A DNA stretch of 64,000 bases from Neoceratodus forsteri (Eukaryota; Chordata; Ceratodontiformes; Ceratodontidae), in assembly GCA_016271365.2 (NCBI GenBank), contig CM057456.1:606055501-606119500 (forward strand). The letters run 5' to 3'. The notes under the pieces are model-generated. The model made no database searches and was not told where the DNA came from. It saw only the letters and a list, made by a program, of their open reading frames with translations. Positions within the stretch are counted from its first letter, which is position 1. The number at the start of each line of letters is the position of its first letter. Of the stretch, positions 45,520-57,342 are shown piece by piece. The position numbers and the translations under genes are program-made.

Positions 45520-45870
45520 ATCAGTATTAGCTCAGGGAAATTAGCACAGCAAATGTCTCCTGCCTATAGTTAAAAATAGCCAATGCAATGGCTCTCTGTA
45601 TGTTCACTGACAGATCTCCGCAGTGGCACTCAGCTTGAGAGCAGCTAAATCCAATAAATAAAATAAATATGTTAAACAATGGACCCAGTACCAGCACCTG
45701 GGGTATTCCACTCAACATACCCCTCCCTTTGGAATAGTGAGCATTTACCAGTATTCAATGCTTCCGACCTGTCAGTCAGTTTGCTTAATTATCCACCTCC
45801 AGTACACTTTGTGGACAACAGATTTTGCTATTTTCCCCAAATGTTTTCCAAGAAGTAAAGTATTAAAGTA
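45520..45870 (-). mobile_element. LINE RT fragment (box B)
   Basis: The minus-strand frame at 45718-45660 reads MLSGIPQVLVLGPLFNIFI, a decayed box-B motif (normally GVPQGSVLGPLLF). Upstream up to 45870 a RSEALNTGKCSLF-like string could be the preceding WLxxRxQ region. Clade not resolved. Confidence 0.55.
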
Positions 45871-45875
45871 TGCAG

Positions 45876-46133
45876 TGTCAGTGACTCAGTAGGTAGCACA
45901 CTCGCCTCTGAGGCCGGGAGATCAGAGGGATGTGGGTTCAGTTCCCACATCTGGCACTTGGATTAATATCCCAGTACTGACACTGTAATGCAGCATGAGA
46001 GGGGTGCTGCATTTCTGAGGTGCCATCTTTCGGATGAGATGTTAAACCATGGTCCCATCTGCCTGGACTGGTGGTAGTTCAGGTGGGTGTTAAAGATCCC
46101 ATGGCACTTATCGAAAAGAGTAGGGGGACTTTT
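45876..46133 (+). mobile_element. V-SINE-like SINE, 5' part (split by the Tx1-clade LINE)
   Basis: The tRNA-like head has an A box TCAGTAGGTAGCAC at about 45886 and a B box GGTTCAGTTCC at 45935-45945. A highly conserved central segment follows: CATCTTTCGGATGAGATGTT at 46024-46043, a TAAACCATGGTCC block, and AAGATCCCATGGCACTTATC at about 46092. I associate this centre with the V-SINE superfamily of fishes and lungfish, from memory. The sequence breaks at AGTAGGGGGACTTT (46119-46133) and resumes at 52122 after a 5,988-bp LINE. Confidence 0.8.
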
Positions 46134-46241
46134 ATTGAAAAGAGGACTCCAGACAAGTATTGAATCTATTACAAAAAAACAAATACACACAAAAATAGAT
46201 CGGAGAGCATCTTAACAGAAACAGAAGGAACAGAAAATTAA

Positions 46242-49200
46242 TCAGCCCAGCCACTTTTCACAATTCACCCATAAAGAAGAACATTTTTCCCGGCCATAGA
46301 TATTCATATCAGATTCATAAATTTTCTGCAAAGTAGTCGTAATATTAAAAAGGAGTTCCTCAAATGAAACTATACGCTGCTGAGTAGACCAAAAACATCT
46401 AGGTTGCCAAATATAAAAATGAATAACAAAAAAAACTAATAGTAAAGTGTCAGCAGGATACATGGACCATTCACCCCTATTTGTACTGTACATTAGAGTC
46501 CCATAAGAAATTGATTTAAATAAAGGCTCTTTCCATCTTGCTGCCAACATAACCCAAAAGGATTTAATATAGGGACAGTCTAAAAAAAGATGTTCCTGCG
46601 TTTCTAACAATGATACAAACCTCACTCGGGTACACCATCTATCACTAAGGTGTTTGTGTTTTTGCGTGTTACCCACTGGTAATCTGCCATAAGAACTCAA
46701 CCAAACACTATCCCAAATAAAGTCAGGTAAACATTTATGAGCGAGCATCAACAGAACTCTTTCTTGGGACTGAGGATGACAATCAGGAAAAAGCAAAGTA
46801 TCAGAAAAATCAGATAAAACAATATAACTATACAATTGCTTCCTATTCATTGTTTCCAAATGAGAAATAGTGATCTTCCATTTCAATAAAAGACAAAAGA
46901 CCTCCATGCCATACTTGGGAAACAGGGGAAGCTGAATAAAAGAAGTCGACTTGCCTCGCTTCCACAGAGGTAAACCTAGCAAAAACTATAATCTAACATA
47001 AGGAAACCAAACCTTCGTACCAAGTCTTAGTAGAGGACTGAAACTGTAGGAAATAAAAACACTAAGAAAAAATGCCACTGGATGGATCATACCAACCCCA
47101 CCTTGTCATATACTCCTATAAGTGAAGCCTCTTTTAATGGGATTCAGTCTACTACCACAAAAGGCTTGGAAAAAAACACTATATATGGAAGTAAAAAGAG
47201 ACATCGGAGGTGGAAACACATAACTAACATACAAAAAAATAGGCAACATCAAGGTTTTAATAAGCAATACACGTTTCCGTTTGGCTATTTGTTTACCCTT
47301 CCATCTTGCTACCATCGACTGAGCTGTACCTAATTTATGAAACCAATTTGCATATATCATATCACCATCACTAAATTCGATTCCTAAGATAGTTATCGGA
47401 TCTTTAGAGATTAAAACACCAGCAAGGGTACCGGTATCCGGGATATTAGAGGTACCAAAAGGGAAACCTCTACTCTTCTCATAATTAATCTTTGAAACAG
47501 AAACACTAGAAAATAAATCTAACACATTACTTACTATGGGACCTTCCGCAACCTCTGAAAGACAAACAACCAAGTCATCTGCGTATGAAAGAATCTTAAT
47601 GGGTAAGACCCTATCAGCAATACATACTCCTCCCAGACCATCATGAACACTAATCATATGAAGAAACACATCAATAAGAAACACATATAAAAACGGACTA
47701 AAGGGGCAGCCCTGCAGAACCCCTCTCTGTACAGCCACTGGAGTACCAAGCCAGCCATTCACGTTTGTTAGAAGAGAAGCTGAGTGATATAATATCTGTA
47801 TCCAATCAATAAAACCCTGTGGCAAACCATAAGCACGCAACACAGAAAACAGAAACCTATGGGAAACACGTTCAAAAGCCTTTTCTTGATCAAGACTAAG
47901 TAAATAACCTTTCAGGAAACCTGACTGTGATGCAGAAAAAAGTTCCCATATTAACAATAAATTATCATATTGGGTTCTACCTGGTATTGAACAAGTTTGG
48001 TAAGGACTTATCAAGTTATCCACTACAATAGTCAATCTACTCAATAAAATTTTACTTAAGATTTTTAAGTCCGTATTTAATAAATTCAGTGTCCTCCAAT
48101 TACTCAAATCAGTTTTCAAACCTTTTTTATAAAGCAAAACAACCAATGCCTGATTCATTGAGGGGGCTAACCAGGAAGTCGACAACATTAGGTTAAACAC
48201 CATAGTCAAAATTGGAACCAAATCTTCATGAAAAGTCCGGTAAAAAAAACACTCCAAATCCATCCGTACCCAGTGAGGAATCTACATTCAATGAAAAAAT
48301 AGCATCTCTTAATTCAGATTCAGAAATATCACGCAACATCTGCTGGCTTTCAAATGCAGATAATTGAGGTATTTGTAAACAATCAAAGTCTAGCAATCCA
48401 CTATGAACATCATCGTCCTTCTGATATAAATTTCCCAAAAAACATCCAACGACCTCAAGTAGAGCTGAAGGAGTCTTAACCAAGTCACCCAATTCAGTAG
48501 TTAATTCTGTAATGAAATGTTTACCTACCTTGTCTTTACAGTCTTGAAAGGGATCCAACGCACCCTTGTGCAATTTCAGACCAAACCTGTGTTCATGGTC
48601 TAAAGACTTAGCCCTACCATATCTATATTCCAACATACGATTTTTTACATTACTAATTTGAGTACTGTAATCAAACCCCTCAGTCTCAGTTAAAGAAATC
48701 AATTTTTGCAACTGAGCTCTGAGACGTAAATATTCCAAATACTGTGAACTACTCTTAGAGCGAGAGTAAGTCTGAAAAAAAGTTTTCCAGTCCTTCTTAG
48801 TATCCTCCCACCAAGAAGCAGCATCATCATAAAAATCAAAAACAGATAGCCTGGCAGCAATTCTGACTTCCAAGCTTGTTTAAGAGGTTCAATAGGGAGG
48901 AATTCAACCTCCACAAATTCTTTTTACATCGAGGAGTACCCTCCCAGGTCAAGCAAACTGTAAATGACTTGTGATCAGAGAATTCCCATACACTTAAATT
49001 AACCAAGGAGACTTGTAGAACAACAGAAAGGAAAATGAAATCGTTCCTGGTGGACAATGTATTTTTAAAAAACGTCTTGCCACCCTCAGAATGGACACTA
49101 CGATATGCATCCTTGAGCTGAGCAGTATCTAATATCTGTATCAACTTTTGAGAGTCACAAAACAATTTAGATGTCTTCATACCTCTATCTCCAACACTAA

Positions 49201-49684
49201 GTGCACAATTAAAATCACCAGCCCAAACAATTAAACGAGAAGTATACAAATAGGGTTGAATGTCATTTAGTAGTGCAAACCGGAGCGCTTTGGTCTGCGA
49301 AGCATAAATATTAATTAATCGAAATCTTTCTCCCTCAAAATTAAGATCAAGTAGTGACGCACGTCCCGGACAAATGTCCACCATCCTTGAAACCTTTAAC
49401 GCCAAATTAGTAAATAATACCCCAACCCCTTCACAAGGGGATTCCCCATTCAACCAAAAAGACACTCCCGAAAACCATAGGTTTCGAGCACGTTGTACTT
49501 CACAAATAGTTTTTAACCTCGTATCCTGGAGACAAATCACATCACTGCATAATTGTTGTAAACAGGACATAGTAGTGACCAGCTTTTTGTGACTTTTCAT
49601 GCTATTAACATTAATAGATGCAAACGTTAAAGAAGCCATTAGAAAGGTGAGACAAAGAAAATTAGGATGATAACCCATACTCAT
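46242..49684 (-). pseudogene. Tx1-clade ORF2 (APE endonuclease plus reverse transcriptase), frameshifted
   Basis: The endonuclease at 49684-48900 starts LTFASINVNSMKS. It shows CLQDTRL (the usual catalytic QET is QDT), WAGDFNCALS, a weakened ARSRIDRIF equivalent (STRNDFIFLS) and WEFSDHKSF. Frameshift near 48870. Then comes a linker with WWEDTKKDWKTFF, KSLDHEHRFGLKLHKG and DISESELRDAIFSL. A second frameshift lies near 48250. RT: LYKKGLKTDLSNWRTLNLLN, GRTQYDNLLL, LLSLDQEKAFERVSH (motif A), GVLQGCPFSPFLY (box B), and SYADDLVV with YADD at 47574-47585 (box C, intact). After about 47105 frames are broken until 46982. The C-terminus has WCTRVRFVSLLETQEHLFLDC. Key RT aspartates survive, but the protein cannot be made in one piece. 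Confidence 0.9.
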
Positions 49685-49703
49685 TCAAAAATAAAACCAG
49701 AAA

Positions 49704-52088
49704 TCATGTGACTTTGGAAACCCGTCTATGCTGAGAGCATCTAGGAAGATCCTCAACCTGTGCCACTTCACCATCATCACCTTCTGAAAAATTGTCAGTG
49801 ACCACAGAAGCTCTGGAAGAAAGATATGATTCTTCACCATCAGAGTCTTCCTTAGACCCCAAAACAGCAAAGCTGTTGCCTAGTTTCCACGACTCAGAAG
49901 TAACTCCGCTAGTAGAGGCCATAGGTACTTGCCGAGCAGTAACAGGCTTCCCCGATCTATGACGTTTTTTGGCAGCAACCTTTTTAAAAGGCAACACTTG
50001 AGATGGAGGAGGAGGCATCTCTGGATCATCTGACTTTTCACATAAAGATAAGTCAGACGTAGAGGGTAATGAGACAACAGAGGGAACTATTATCGTGGAA
50101 AGCTGGGTCTTGGTAGCCGGCAATTCAACTGGAACAGAATCTCCTAAACCTGCGTTTTTAACTGTTAAAGAGGATACACTAGGTAATGGTGACTGAAGAA
50201 GAGAGTCCCCACTAGTAGGGGGAGGGATAGGGACTGACTCAGCATGCTGAGCAACTACAATCAAGCCTTCATGTGAAGGACAATCATCCCTATTATGGGA
50301 TGCCCAAGGACATTTAGCATATCCATGTCTGGTCTGTTCACATAAATTACATTTAAATAAATTAAGACACATAGTGGCCAAATGCCCAAATTCAAAACAA
50401 TGGGAACAATGAGGGGTGTCACAGGATGTATTGAGATGAGTTCTAGAACCACATTTAAAACAGGACTTCAGCTGACCAACATAAAATAAACTACCTCTAT
50501 CCTTCCCCCCAAAAAAACTATTGGGTAAATGCTGAGGGCCATTATTTGAAGCAAAAAGTTTTACCCTTAATTTCCAACCACCATTCCAGATTTGCTCACT
50601 ATCAAGAATTGGTACAGGTTTATCCAGAACTTCACATCTTCTACGCAGCCAGAAAAGAATATCCTCAATATGTACCCCCTCATTACGAAACGTAATTGTA
50701 ATCAACTTAACAGATGGTTTAGTAGGGGGCACAGCCAAAAAAGGTATCCAGAGTGGAGAATTCTTAACAACCTGAAAAGTTGTCCAAAAACGTTCCAAAC
50801 CTGAAAGGGTTTTGAAACTAATGTCATAGTTGGAGTTCCCCAAATGAATCAGCGCATATATATCTGCAGACAAAAATTTCATAGACCTTTAGCAAAACTT
50901 TAGCAATATAAAGTCTATCGGGCAAATCTTCCAAGCCACCTTTATAAATCAAATGAATAGCATTTCTAGGGGAAGCAGGTTCACCCTTATTAGAAAATAA
51001 GTCAGAAAGCTTAAATGGGGGAAGGGGACCCTTATCTGCCTGCACAGGGTCAAAAACAGTAATTTTAGAAGTTACACTTGAAGTAGATAATGGGTCAACT
51101 GATGTAGAAACCACAATAACAGGTACAGCTGAATTAGATGTTTAGGTGGTACAGAAGCAAATTCAGTACGTGTTGAGGTACAAGAAGCCACTGAGTCAAC
51201 AACAGGGGAATGATAGCCGCTGTACTTCTGCATCCTCTGGATATGGCACCCAGTTACCATTTGGGTGTTGCAACCACCCTGCTGCAGCTATCGCTTTGTC
51301 AGGCGACCAACCAGAAGAATCATTATGAGCCATAGAGGTTTTTAAACTCTGAACAGCGGGAGAAAGCTGAATTGCAGGGGAAATATGCAAGACAGACACT
51401 TCTCTTTAGGTGTATCAATGCCTGGTTTAACATTTCCCACTCCCATATGTAAGTCCCTTCCCATCTCAGCTGAAACCATAGTGTCATTTAGCACCACCTC
51501 ACCCTGCATGACAATGCTAGTCATACCCATCCGTTTTGTTGATAACGTCGCTCCTGAATGTACCGAACCTCGTGGTTCTGTAGCTTCAACATTCCGACTG
51601 CCAGTCTCCGAATCTCGGGCAGACAAACAAACAGGTCCTGACTGAGTTTGCGAAACAGGGCTGGACTGCATCCAAGGAGCAGGAATGCACTGCTGAGCTC
51701 CAAATCCGACGTCACAGTGCCGCGACCAGGAAGTACGGGAAGCCGGAGCAGCCAAAACTGGAGAAACAGAACTCAATGATGCAACTTCGTTTAACAGCTG
51801 TGCCTTACGACTCGTGCATTGCTCAGCAGTAGTAAGCACTTCATTCAGTAAACGTTCCTTCTGGGTAAGTTCATAACTCGTTTTCATTGTTTCAGCACAC
51901 AGTACAGGATTCTCAGCCACCTCAGCAAGCACTTTCTCGGTTGTGTCAAAAAACTCCATAGGCAAGGAAGCGTCTTGGAGAACAGCTACCAAACTCTCAG
52001 TCTCAGGTTCAACAGGAGCAGGGGAGGAGGCCCACTCCCCTGTCCCAGTCACTTCCATCTCCTCCGAAGGCAGAGCAGAAGTGGCCAT
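49704..52088 (-). pseudogene. Tx1-clade ORF1 (gag-like, three CCHC zinc knuckles), frameshifted
   Basis: The first ATG is at 52088 within CAAGATGGCC. The N-terminal third (to about 51400) is Ser/Thr/Glu-rich with a heptad-like stretch LLNEVLTTAEQ...AQLLNEV. The frame then changes at about 51390, 51230, 51115 and 50880. The conserved core follows: ITITFRNEGVHIEDILFWLR, QIWNGGWKLRVKL, LPNSFFGGKDRG and YVGQLKSC. Three C-x2-C-x4-H-x4-C knuckles lie at 50462-50421, 50408-50367 and 50351-50310. A serine-rich acidic tail ends at the stop near 49704. The role in the family is RNA binding and RNP formation. ORF2 begins about 20 nt after the stop. Confidence 0.88.
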
Positions 52089-52092
52089 CTTG
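52083..52092 (-). promoter_or_regulatory. YY1-like site overlapping the ORF1 start codon
   Basis: On the minus strand the element begins GCGTCAGGGGAACC and within 40 nt reaches CAAGATGGCC. This matches the YY1 motif (AAGATGGC) that lies at the very 5' end of mammalian L1 and positions transcription starts. Here the ATG inside it is also the first ORF1 codon. Binding is inferred from the motif only. Confidence 0.5.
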
Positions 52093-52121
52093 CGTCCGAC
52101 CACCAAAGGTTCCCCTGACGC

Positions 52122-52306
52122 AGTAGGGAATTTCCGGTGTCCTCAAGCAATTTCCCCATCTACCCGAAAGTACCACCAACAGCTTAATCTGGTTCAAGGT
52201 CAGTTGGCATTCATCTGTATCCCCCTCCCCAGGGTCATGCCTGAAAATAGGCAGGATTTGTCTAGTGCACTTACCCGGTCAACAAAAGCTAAATAAATAA
52301 ATAAAG
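52122..52306 (+). mobile_element. V-SINE-like SINE, 3' part
   Basis: It continues the SINE broken at 46133: AGTAGGGAATTTCCGGTGTC, then CCAACAGCTTAATCTGGTTC in the expected order. It ends with TTACCCGGTCAACAAAAGC and (TAAA)n at 52278-52306. The last 35 bases match the family-A LINE tail. The repeated AGTAGGG-TTT at both junctions is the LINE target duplication. Confidence 0.75.
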
Positions 52307-52329
52307 GCCATAACAAAGTTCAGACTGAC

Positions 52330-53115
52330 TACATCCAGTGTCTGGCCCCTACCTGTCTACACCCCTGTTCAAATAAGTCGATTGGGCTAGTTTGCCAATA
52401 TCTATCTTTTGTGAAACAATGTCTGAAGACCACAGGGTAGAGATTGGAGTGTTCCTGGTTAATATGTTCTTTGGAGGACTCATTGTGTAACCAATCAGAG
52501 GACAATCTCTCTGAAGAAGACAAAGTTCCTGTCAGGGTTGATTGCTGCAGGGAAGAATAGGCTAGCACAACTCTTCCAAACCATGGACAGGCTTTTACAT
52601 CTGGGCCTGTCTACAGTCCAGGGGAGAGGTTTCATCAGAAAGATGTGAGGTTATGGGATCTTTTGTCCTTGACAGGGTGTCTTCCATACCACCTGAGGGG
52701 GGGTACAGTCCCCAGGAGTGGCAAAGGCAGATTAAGCAACAGCACTCTGATTCACTGGACTGGGTTACAGCCAGTCTCATTTAAGGATATCTCACAGGTG
52801 ATATTTGGGTTATGATCTACCTACTGTGCTCTTGAACCAGAGCCTATCTGTCTGGTGGTGACTTCTCTGGAGCATCTGGCTCCTGTTTTAACTGAAACTG
52901 TCCTGTGCTCCCTAAGTGAGGGGTTATTTCTTCCAGACTTAAGAATGTGGTGGTGAAACCCTTACTCAGGGGATCATCTATGGACCCATGGATTTCATGC
53001 AGTCACAGGCCAGTTCCAAACCTCCCTTTTTAGGGTAGGCTATTTAAAAGGTGGTTGTGTTGCAACTGGAGATTCATCTGATGCAATATGATATATCGGC
53101 TATTATGAAAGTATA
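52330..53115 (+). mobile_element. L2-clade LINE, 5' RT region
   Basis: Plus strand. A LEPEPICLVVTSLEHLAPVL-like segment at about 52835-52885, CSLSEGLFLP at about 52910, then VVVKPLLRGSSMDP and a degraded YRPVSNLPFLGK block at 52950-53030, then KVVVLQLEIHLMQYD at 53055-53095. This is the pre-RT and RT-0/1 region of L2, as at 2190-2340. It stops abruptly where a family-A LINE in the opposite orientation begins. The remainder of this L2 copy was not found beyond that insertion. Confidence 0.75.
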
Positions 53116-53116
53116 G

Positions 53117-54480
53117 CATTTTTTTTGTATTGTTTATTGTTTATTTAATTCTAGGATTACAACTACCTTTGAGCCAAGGCTCTTTTACAAAGGTTCCACG
53201 TCAGGAGAGTACATACATGTTAAACATGTTAAACAAGGGCATACAACATTAAAGAGAGCATACAGCAATATTCATCAGTTCAGGTGAGGCATCATGGTAA
53301 ATAGGATACATGAATAACACATACAAGGAATCATTTCAGAAACCTAGAAGAAATCAGGGAGGAAGGGTGAGAGGATGGGGGGGTGGCAGCTGAAAAAGAG
53401 ACTAGAGCAGCTCACAGCATTGTCAAAGAACATCAGAGGGGGTGGTTGATCTCAATGAGGAAGGAGGACGTTAGGGGTGGCAGTCACATGAGCTGGAGGC
53501 TGTGAGATGATGATGGAGGCTTGATTTGAGTATACTCAGTGAGGAGGTGGAGGTGGTGTGAGTGCTGAGGGCATTCATCCAGCTGGTGCACGGTGTGCAA
53601 AGGATCTTTGGCCCAGAGTGGTGTGGCATCGTGGGACCTGTAAAAGCTGATGTTCAGACCCTCTGGTGTTATGAGGATTAGTGTTTGGGCACAGGAGGGG
53701 TTAGACACTAGGTGGAGTAAGGCCCAAAGTAGTTTTTTTCACCATCAAGCAGGTAAGGTACTTTATGTAGTTAGCGAATTGAAGCCATCCCATTTGAGCG
53801 TAAAGCTCACATGTATGTATGAGTTGATGGGATCCAGTAAGCAGTCGATAGACCTTGTTTAGGGAGGTCAATATGCACCTGAGGGTGGTAGTAGAGGCAG
53901 AGTCACAGATTATGAGGCCGTAGTCTATGACGGAGACCACAGAGCTCTGGATAGCAAACTTCAGTGCTGCCTGGGTAAGATGCTGTCTATTTTAGTAGAA
54001 AATTCCAATGCGTGAGTTTACCACTCTGGCAACACTATCAATGTGAGTCTCATAAGATAGGCAAGGGTCAAGTGAGATTCCAAGGTATTTAAAAGATGAC
54101 ACTTGTTCGAGGATGTTACCAGCGTTTGCACTGATATCAAGGGGGTATCGCCTGTGTTTGTTTTGAGAGCTGCAGAAAAGCATAGATTTAGTCTTTTTGT
54201 GGTTTAGAACCAGTTTATGTTTTGCGAACCAGTTTTCAACAGCGGAGAAAGTAAGCTGTAGGTTGTGAAGCAAGGGTTGTGGGTCCTTATGGGGAGTGAA
54301 AAGCAAAGCGTCACTAGCATAGAGGATAATTTGTTCTGGGCAGGATAGTGGAAAGGAGTTCAGGAAAAGGTTGAAATGTAGTGGGCCCAGCATGGATCCC
54401 TGAGGGATACCTGAATGAACAGGTTTGGAGTCAGAGAGTACTCCTGAGATTTTTACTCTTTGTGAGCACTGGCCAGGAAG
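53117..54480 (-). mobile_element. Family-A LINE (L2/Maui-like), copy 3
   Basis: Minus strand, 3' tail near 53117-53160 (TAATCCTAGAATTAAATAAA). The frame at 54393-53992 reads MLGPLHFNLFLNSFPLS, ILYASDALLFTPHKDPQ (box C is YASD at 54310-54321, first Asp lost), VENWFAKHKLVLNHKKTKSM and SSFKYLGISLDPCLS. Further down, MVSVIDYGLIICDSA (53940) and SNPSCAQTLILITPEGLN (53708) are the expected C-terminal blocks. The frame runs without stops for about 130 codons at a time, so this is the least decayed RT segment of the family here. The 5' side is truncated at about 54480. Confidence 0.85.
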
Positions 54481-55074
54481 CTCGGTATTGTTGATGTATG
54501 TTTGAAATTATTTAGTTTGCTTCTTTTCTTGTAGTTTTGTCTTTTTTTGCAATGTTTTCTCTGTATAATTTGATTGTTATGTTTAAGTTTGTATTTTTGT
54601 GTGGAACTTTTGATTGGATGTTTTGTGTCAGGAGTTTCACCAAGGTATTTTGATTTGTGAATTGGAGTGTGGGGGATGTTGCTTATAAATTTGTGTTTGG
54701 TTCTGAGTTAGTTATTTTCTTGTTCATGCAGTTGCATTTTTGTGTGGTGGGCTTTGTGATATTACATTTTTGTGAGTGAGATTGTCTTTCTGAAGGAATG
54801 GGTGTTACATTTTCCATTTAAGACATTTTTAGCTCTATTTCTGAAAGTTTCAGCTCAATTAGAAGATCATGAGGACAGCTTTTCTTTTTTTTATGGATTT
54901 ATTTTTCACTGATGACTTTTTTTCGCTTGTTATCTACTTTGGTGAGGCTAGTTATACTGTATGGATGTGGAAGCTGGTTAAATGAGGTTATTATTTTGTT
55001 GTGTAATTAGCATTCTGATATATGATGTAATATGTGATTTTTCAGTTAACAGGCCTTTGGCAAGGTGTTAATTA
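54481..55074. other. Unassigned T/G-rich DNA
   Basis: Strongly T-rich with TTTTGTGTG-like strings. No open frame or repeat was recognised. Confidence 0.4.
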
Positions 55075-55320
55075 AAACTTTACAATTTATTCACCCAGAA
55101 TAATCGAGCTGAGATGCAACATCTAGGTTCCAGCGGGGTCCTACATCTACCCTTTTCCACAGCTAGATGGACTGGACCACTGGTAATTTAACTAACTTGC
55201 ACAGTGCCACACAATGAGTATTTGGCTCTGATGGAGTTTCAGTATGTGATCTTCCAGTTCCCAAGCTGGTGCTCTACCCATTAGACTACACTACATAGGG
55301 TAGCAAACCCCAATGGGACC
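55075..55320 (-). mobile_element. tRNA-derived SINE, minus strand (family B, copy 2)
   Basis: On the minus strand: a head with A box TAGTCTAATGGGTAGAGC (55272-55289) and a B-box remnant ACTGAAACTCC (55233-55243), then CCAAATACTCATTGTGTGGC with AAGTTAGTTAAATTACC, CAGCTGTGGAAAAGGG, TAGATGTTGCATCTCAGC, ending GAATAAATTGTAAAG. The body matches the headless copy at 4610-4800. Confidence 0.78.
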
Positions 55321-55364
55321 AGGTTTTGACCAATGAGGATGCAGAACTGACAAGGCATCATTTG

Positions 55365-55590
55365 ATAATTAAGCAATAAGACATGTCAGGGTGTGTAGCT
55401 GTGGGCCAATAATAACATACATTGGGGTGATGTTAGGCACACCGTACATCTGTGTGCCTTTAAACCCACCAGAGAACTGCAAATATGGACCATAACCATA
55501 TATCCCCAAAGTGATTTATTGGCATTATTGATTTGCAACATGCCTTTTAAATCAAAAATGCACAGTTAAAATTCTGCCCAGTAATTATGG
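55365..55590 (+). mobile_element. MITE family M1, partial copy
   Basis: Starts AAGCAATAAGACATGTCAGG, as at 22.67 kb, and continues in parallel with the 13.70-kb copy to GCCTTTTAAATCAAAAATGC. The other terminus is unclear. Confidence 0.5.
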
Positions 55591-55652
55591 TTAAGTAATT
55601 ACATGATCAAATATTTTTCTTTATCTGATTACTTAATTTATCCAAACCATTT

Positions 55653-55812
55653 TATACTAAAGGAATAATGCATGACAGGGTGAGTGTTATGCTAGGAAAA
55701 CATCCCGCCTTGAATGGTTGGGCATGAGGCCACAGGCTGAATGTGTCCAACACCCAAGAATGGATGTTATCCTAGCATAACACCCACCCTGGAGTGCATT
55801 ATTCCTATTATA
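55653..55812. mobile_element. Palindromic MITE, about 160 bp
   Basis: Left AGGAATAATGCATGACAGGG, then TGTTATGCTAGGAAAACATC. The right side inverted gives AGGAATAATGCACTCCAGGG, then TGTTATGCTAGGATAACATC. Arms are about 50 bp at roughly 85-90% identity around a 50-bp centre. TATA-like flanks lie on both sides. Possibly a relative of family M1. Confidence 0.75.
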
Positions 55813-57342
55813 CAATGGCTCATAAGTTAAAGAGAAGAAAAAAAGATGAAAATGTTCCTTTAAAAGAATATTTTTCAGTGTTTTTTCCAAAGTGTAGGTT
55901 TACTTTTTAAAGAAATAATGCCTATGTCTTCTTTTGGCTGGTCGGTGGAGCTCCTTAATTGTAACTGTGGCTCACTCTGCCGAGTCGCCACAAAAACCTT
56001 TGCATGTTGTCTCCCATCTTTTCTGCCACCTGAAATTTAAATTATTCTCTGTGTCCCCCCTCCAACTGTGTTTTTGATGTTTAATTGTACCTCTCCCACT
56101 CTTTGTTCCTGTCCTGTGGCCAGGGCAGTAGATTCTCGTTCCCCAGTCCCCGCTCTGCTGGCTCATTGTTCCTACTGCAGTCCAAAACAAATGGTAAGGG
56201 GTGAAAGTACAGTTAAGAGGTACATCGGACCTGTAGGAAAGGGGCTGTCCGTAGCCTTGCAGTTTGGAAACATTGACAGCAGAACTGGGAGGTTTGACAG
56301 TCAGTGAGTGTACAGCACAGTGGTTATAACCTGTGCTTGCACTCTCATATCGCAATGCCAGGTGGGGGACAGAACATTTTTGCGCTTGTAGCCTGCAGTT
56401 CCTATTGTACTTGTTTCTCCTGCTACAGCAGGTTCTATGTTTGTAATGGTACCTGGAGAAGAAAAGGTGAAGAAATCTAAGTTCATTAATATAAATTAAC
56501 AGAAGCTCTGTGTCACGCGCTCAGTGTCTTTGGACCAGGAGACGAATGGGAGTGGTAAAGCCAATGGCATGGATGGGTGTGGATTGATTTTTTTCTCTTT
56601 GTTAACATTTAATGCAGTCATGACTGTGGTGTGACTAGAGTCGGGATGTTATGCTGGGATAACAACCCAGATCTAGACCCAGTCTGACCAATCAGGGCCT
56701 AGCATTCTTTCTTGCCATTGTGTAATATGAAATATCATCACACCTCAGATGCATTATGAGGCACAAAATAAATGGAGTGCCTTCAACCATGGGAGAAGTG
56801 GCAATATCCCATCATACACTACACATAGTAATGAACTAATGCAACAATAAGATGGCTGACAAGGACCGGAAAATTACCTATCTTGGGAAAGAGTTCCAGC
56901 CACTAGTGAAATACTGGCATATCAGCATGTCTGACATTGCTTCAGCTTTTAGGATTTTCCTACTCATTTTATAATTTGTGCTACATTTTTAAATCCGCCA
57001 TGGAAAGACCAGTTAGCTTTTTTGCATGCATTTAACATCGCACATTTGAGTGTGTCATATTGCTTTTACAGTATTAATGTTAATGTGAAAAAATGTCCTG
57101 AAACTAAAATTCTGAAAATCTTAAAGGCAGATTGTTATTTTTTCAAAGGGGTGTAACATAGCTAACCCAGCACATGAGGCATTCAGAACTCAGTCATAGT
57201 AGTTCAGCACTGGGTGGGCTGCCATTCCTGGTAATTTGTTGTTTCCAGATCTCTGGATAACACAGCATGCCTCAGCAGTGGTTTGACCAGTTATTCCAAC
57301 GCTGAAAAAATGTTCCAATACTGACATAGGGTACGTTGATCT
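55813..57342. other. Unassigned DNA
   Basis: A GATGTTATGCTGGGATAAC string at 56647 resembles the arm of the 55.65-kb palindrome. No gene or RNA was seen. Confidence 0.4.

Larger units (their letters stand above)
46134..52121 (-). mobile_element. Near full-length Tx1/L1-clade LINE (5,988 bp)
   Basis: Minus-strand element with both ends defined by a target duplication in the surrounding SINE (46119-46133 and 52122-52133). It has a 33-nt 5' leader, ORF1 with three CCHC knuckles, a spacer of about 20 nt, ORF2 with APE endonuclease, reverse transcriptase and a C-terminal Cys-rich segment, and a 3' UTR of about 100 bp lacking a long poly(A). The ORF1 type (three knuckles and a QIWNGGWKLRV/LPN block before them) places it in the Tx1 group rather than mammal-like L1. 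Each ORF has several frameshifts, so it is inactive, but it is far better preserved than its neighbours. Confidence 0.9.
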
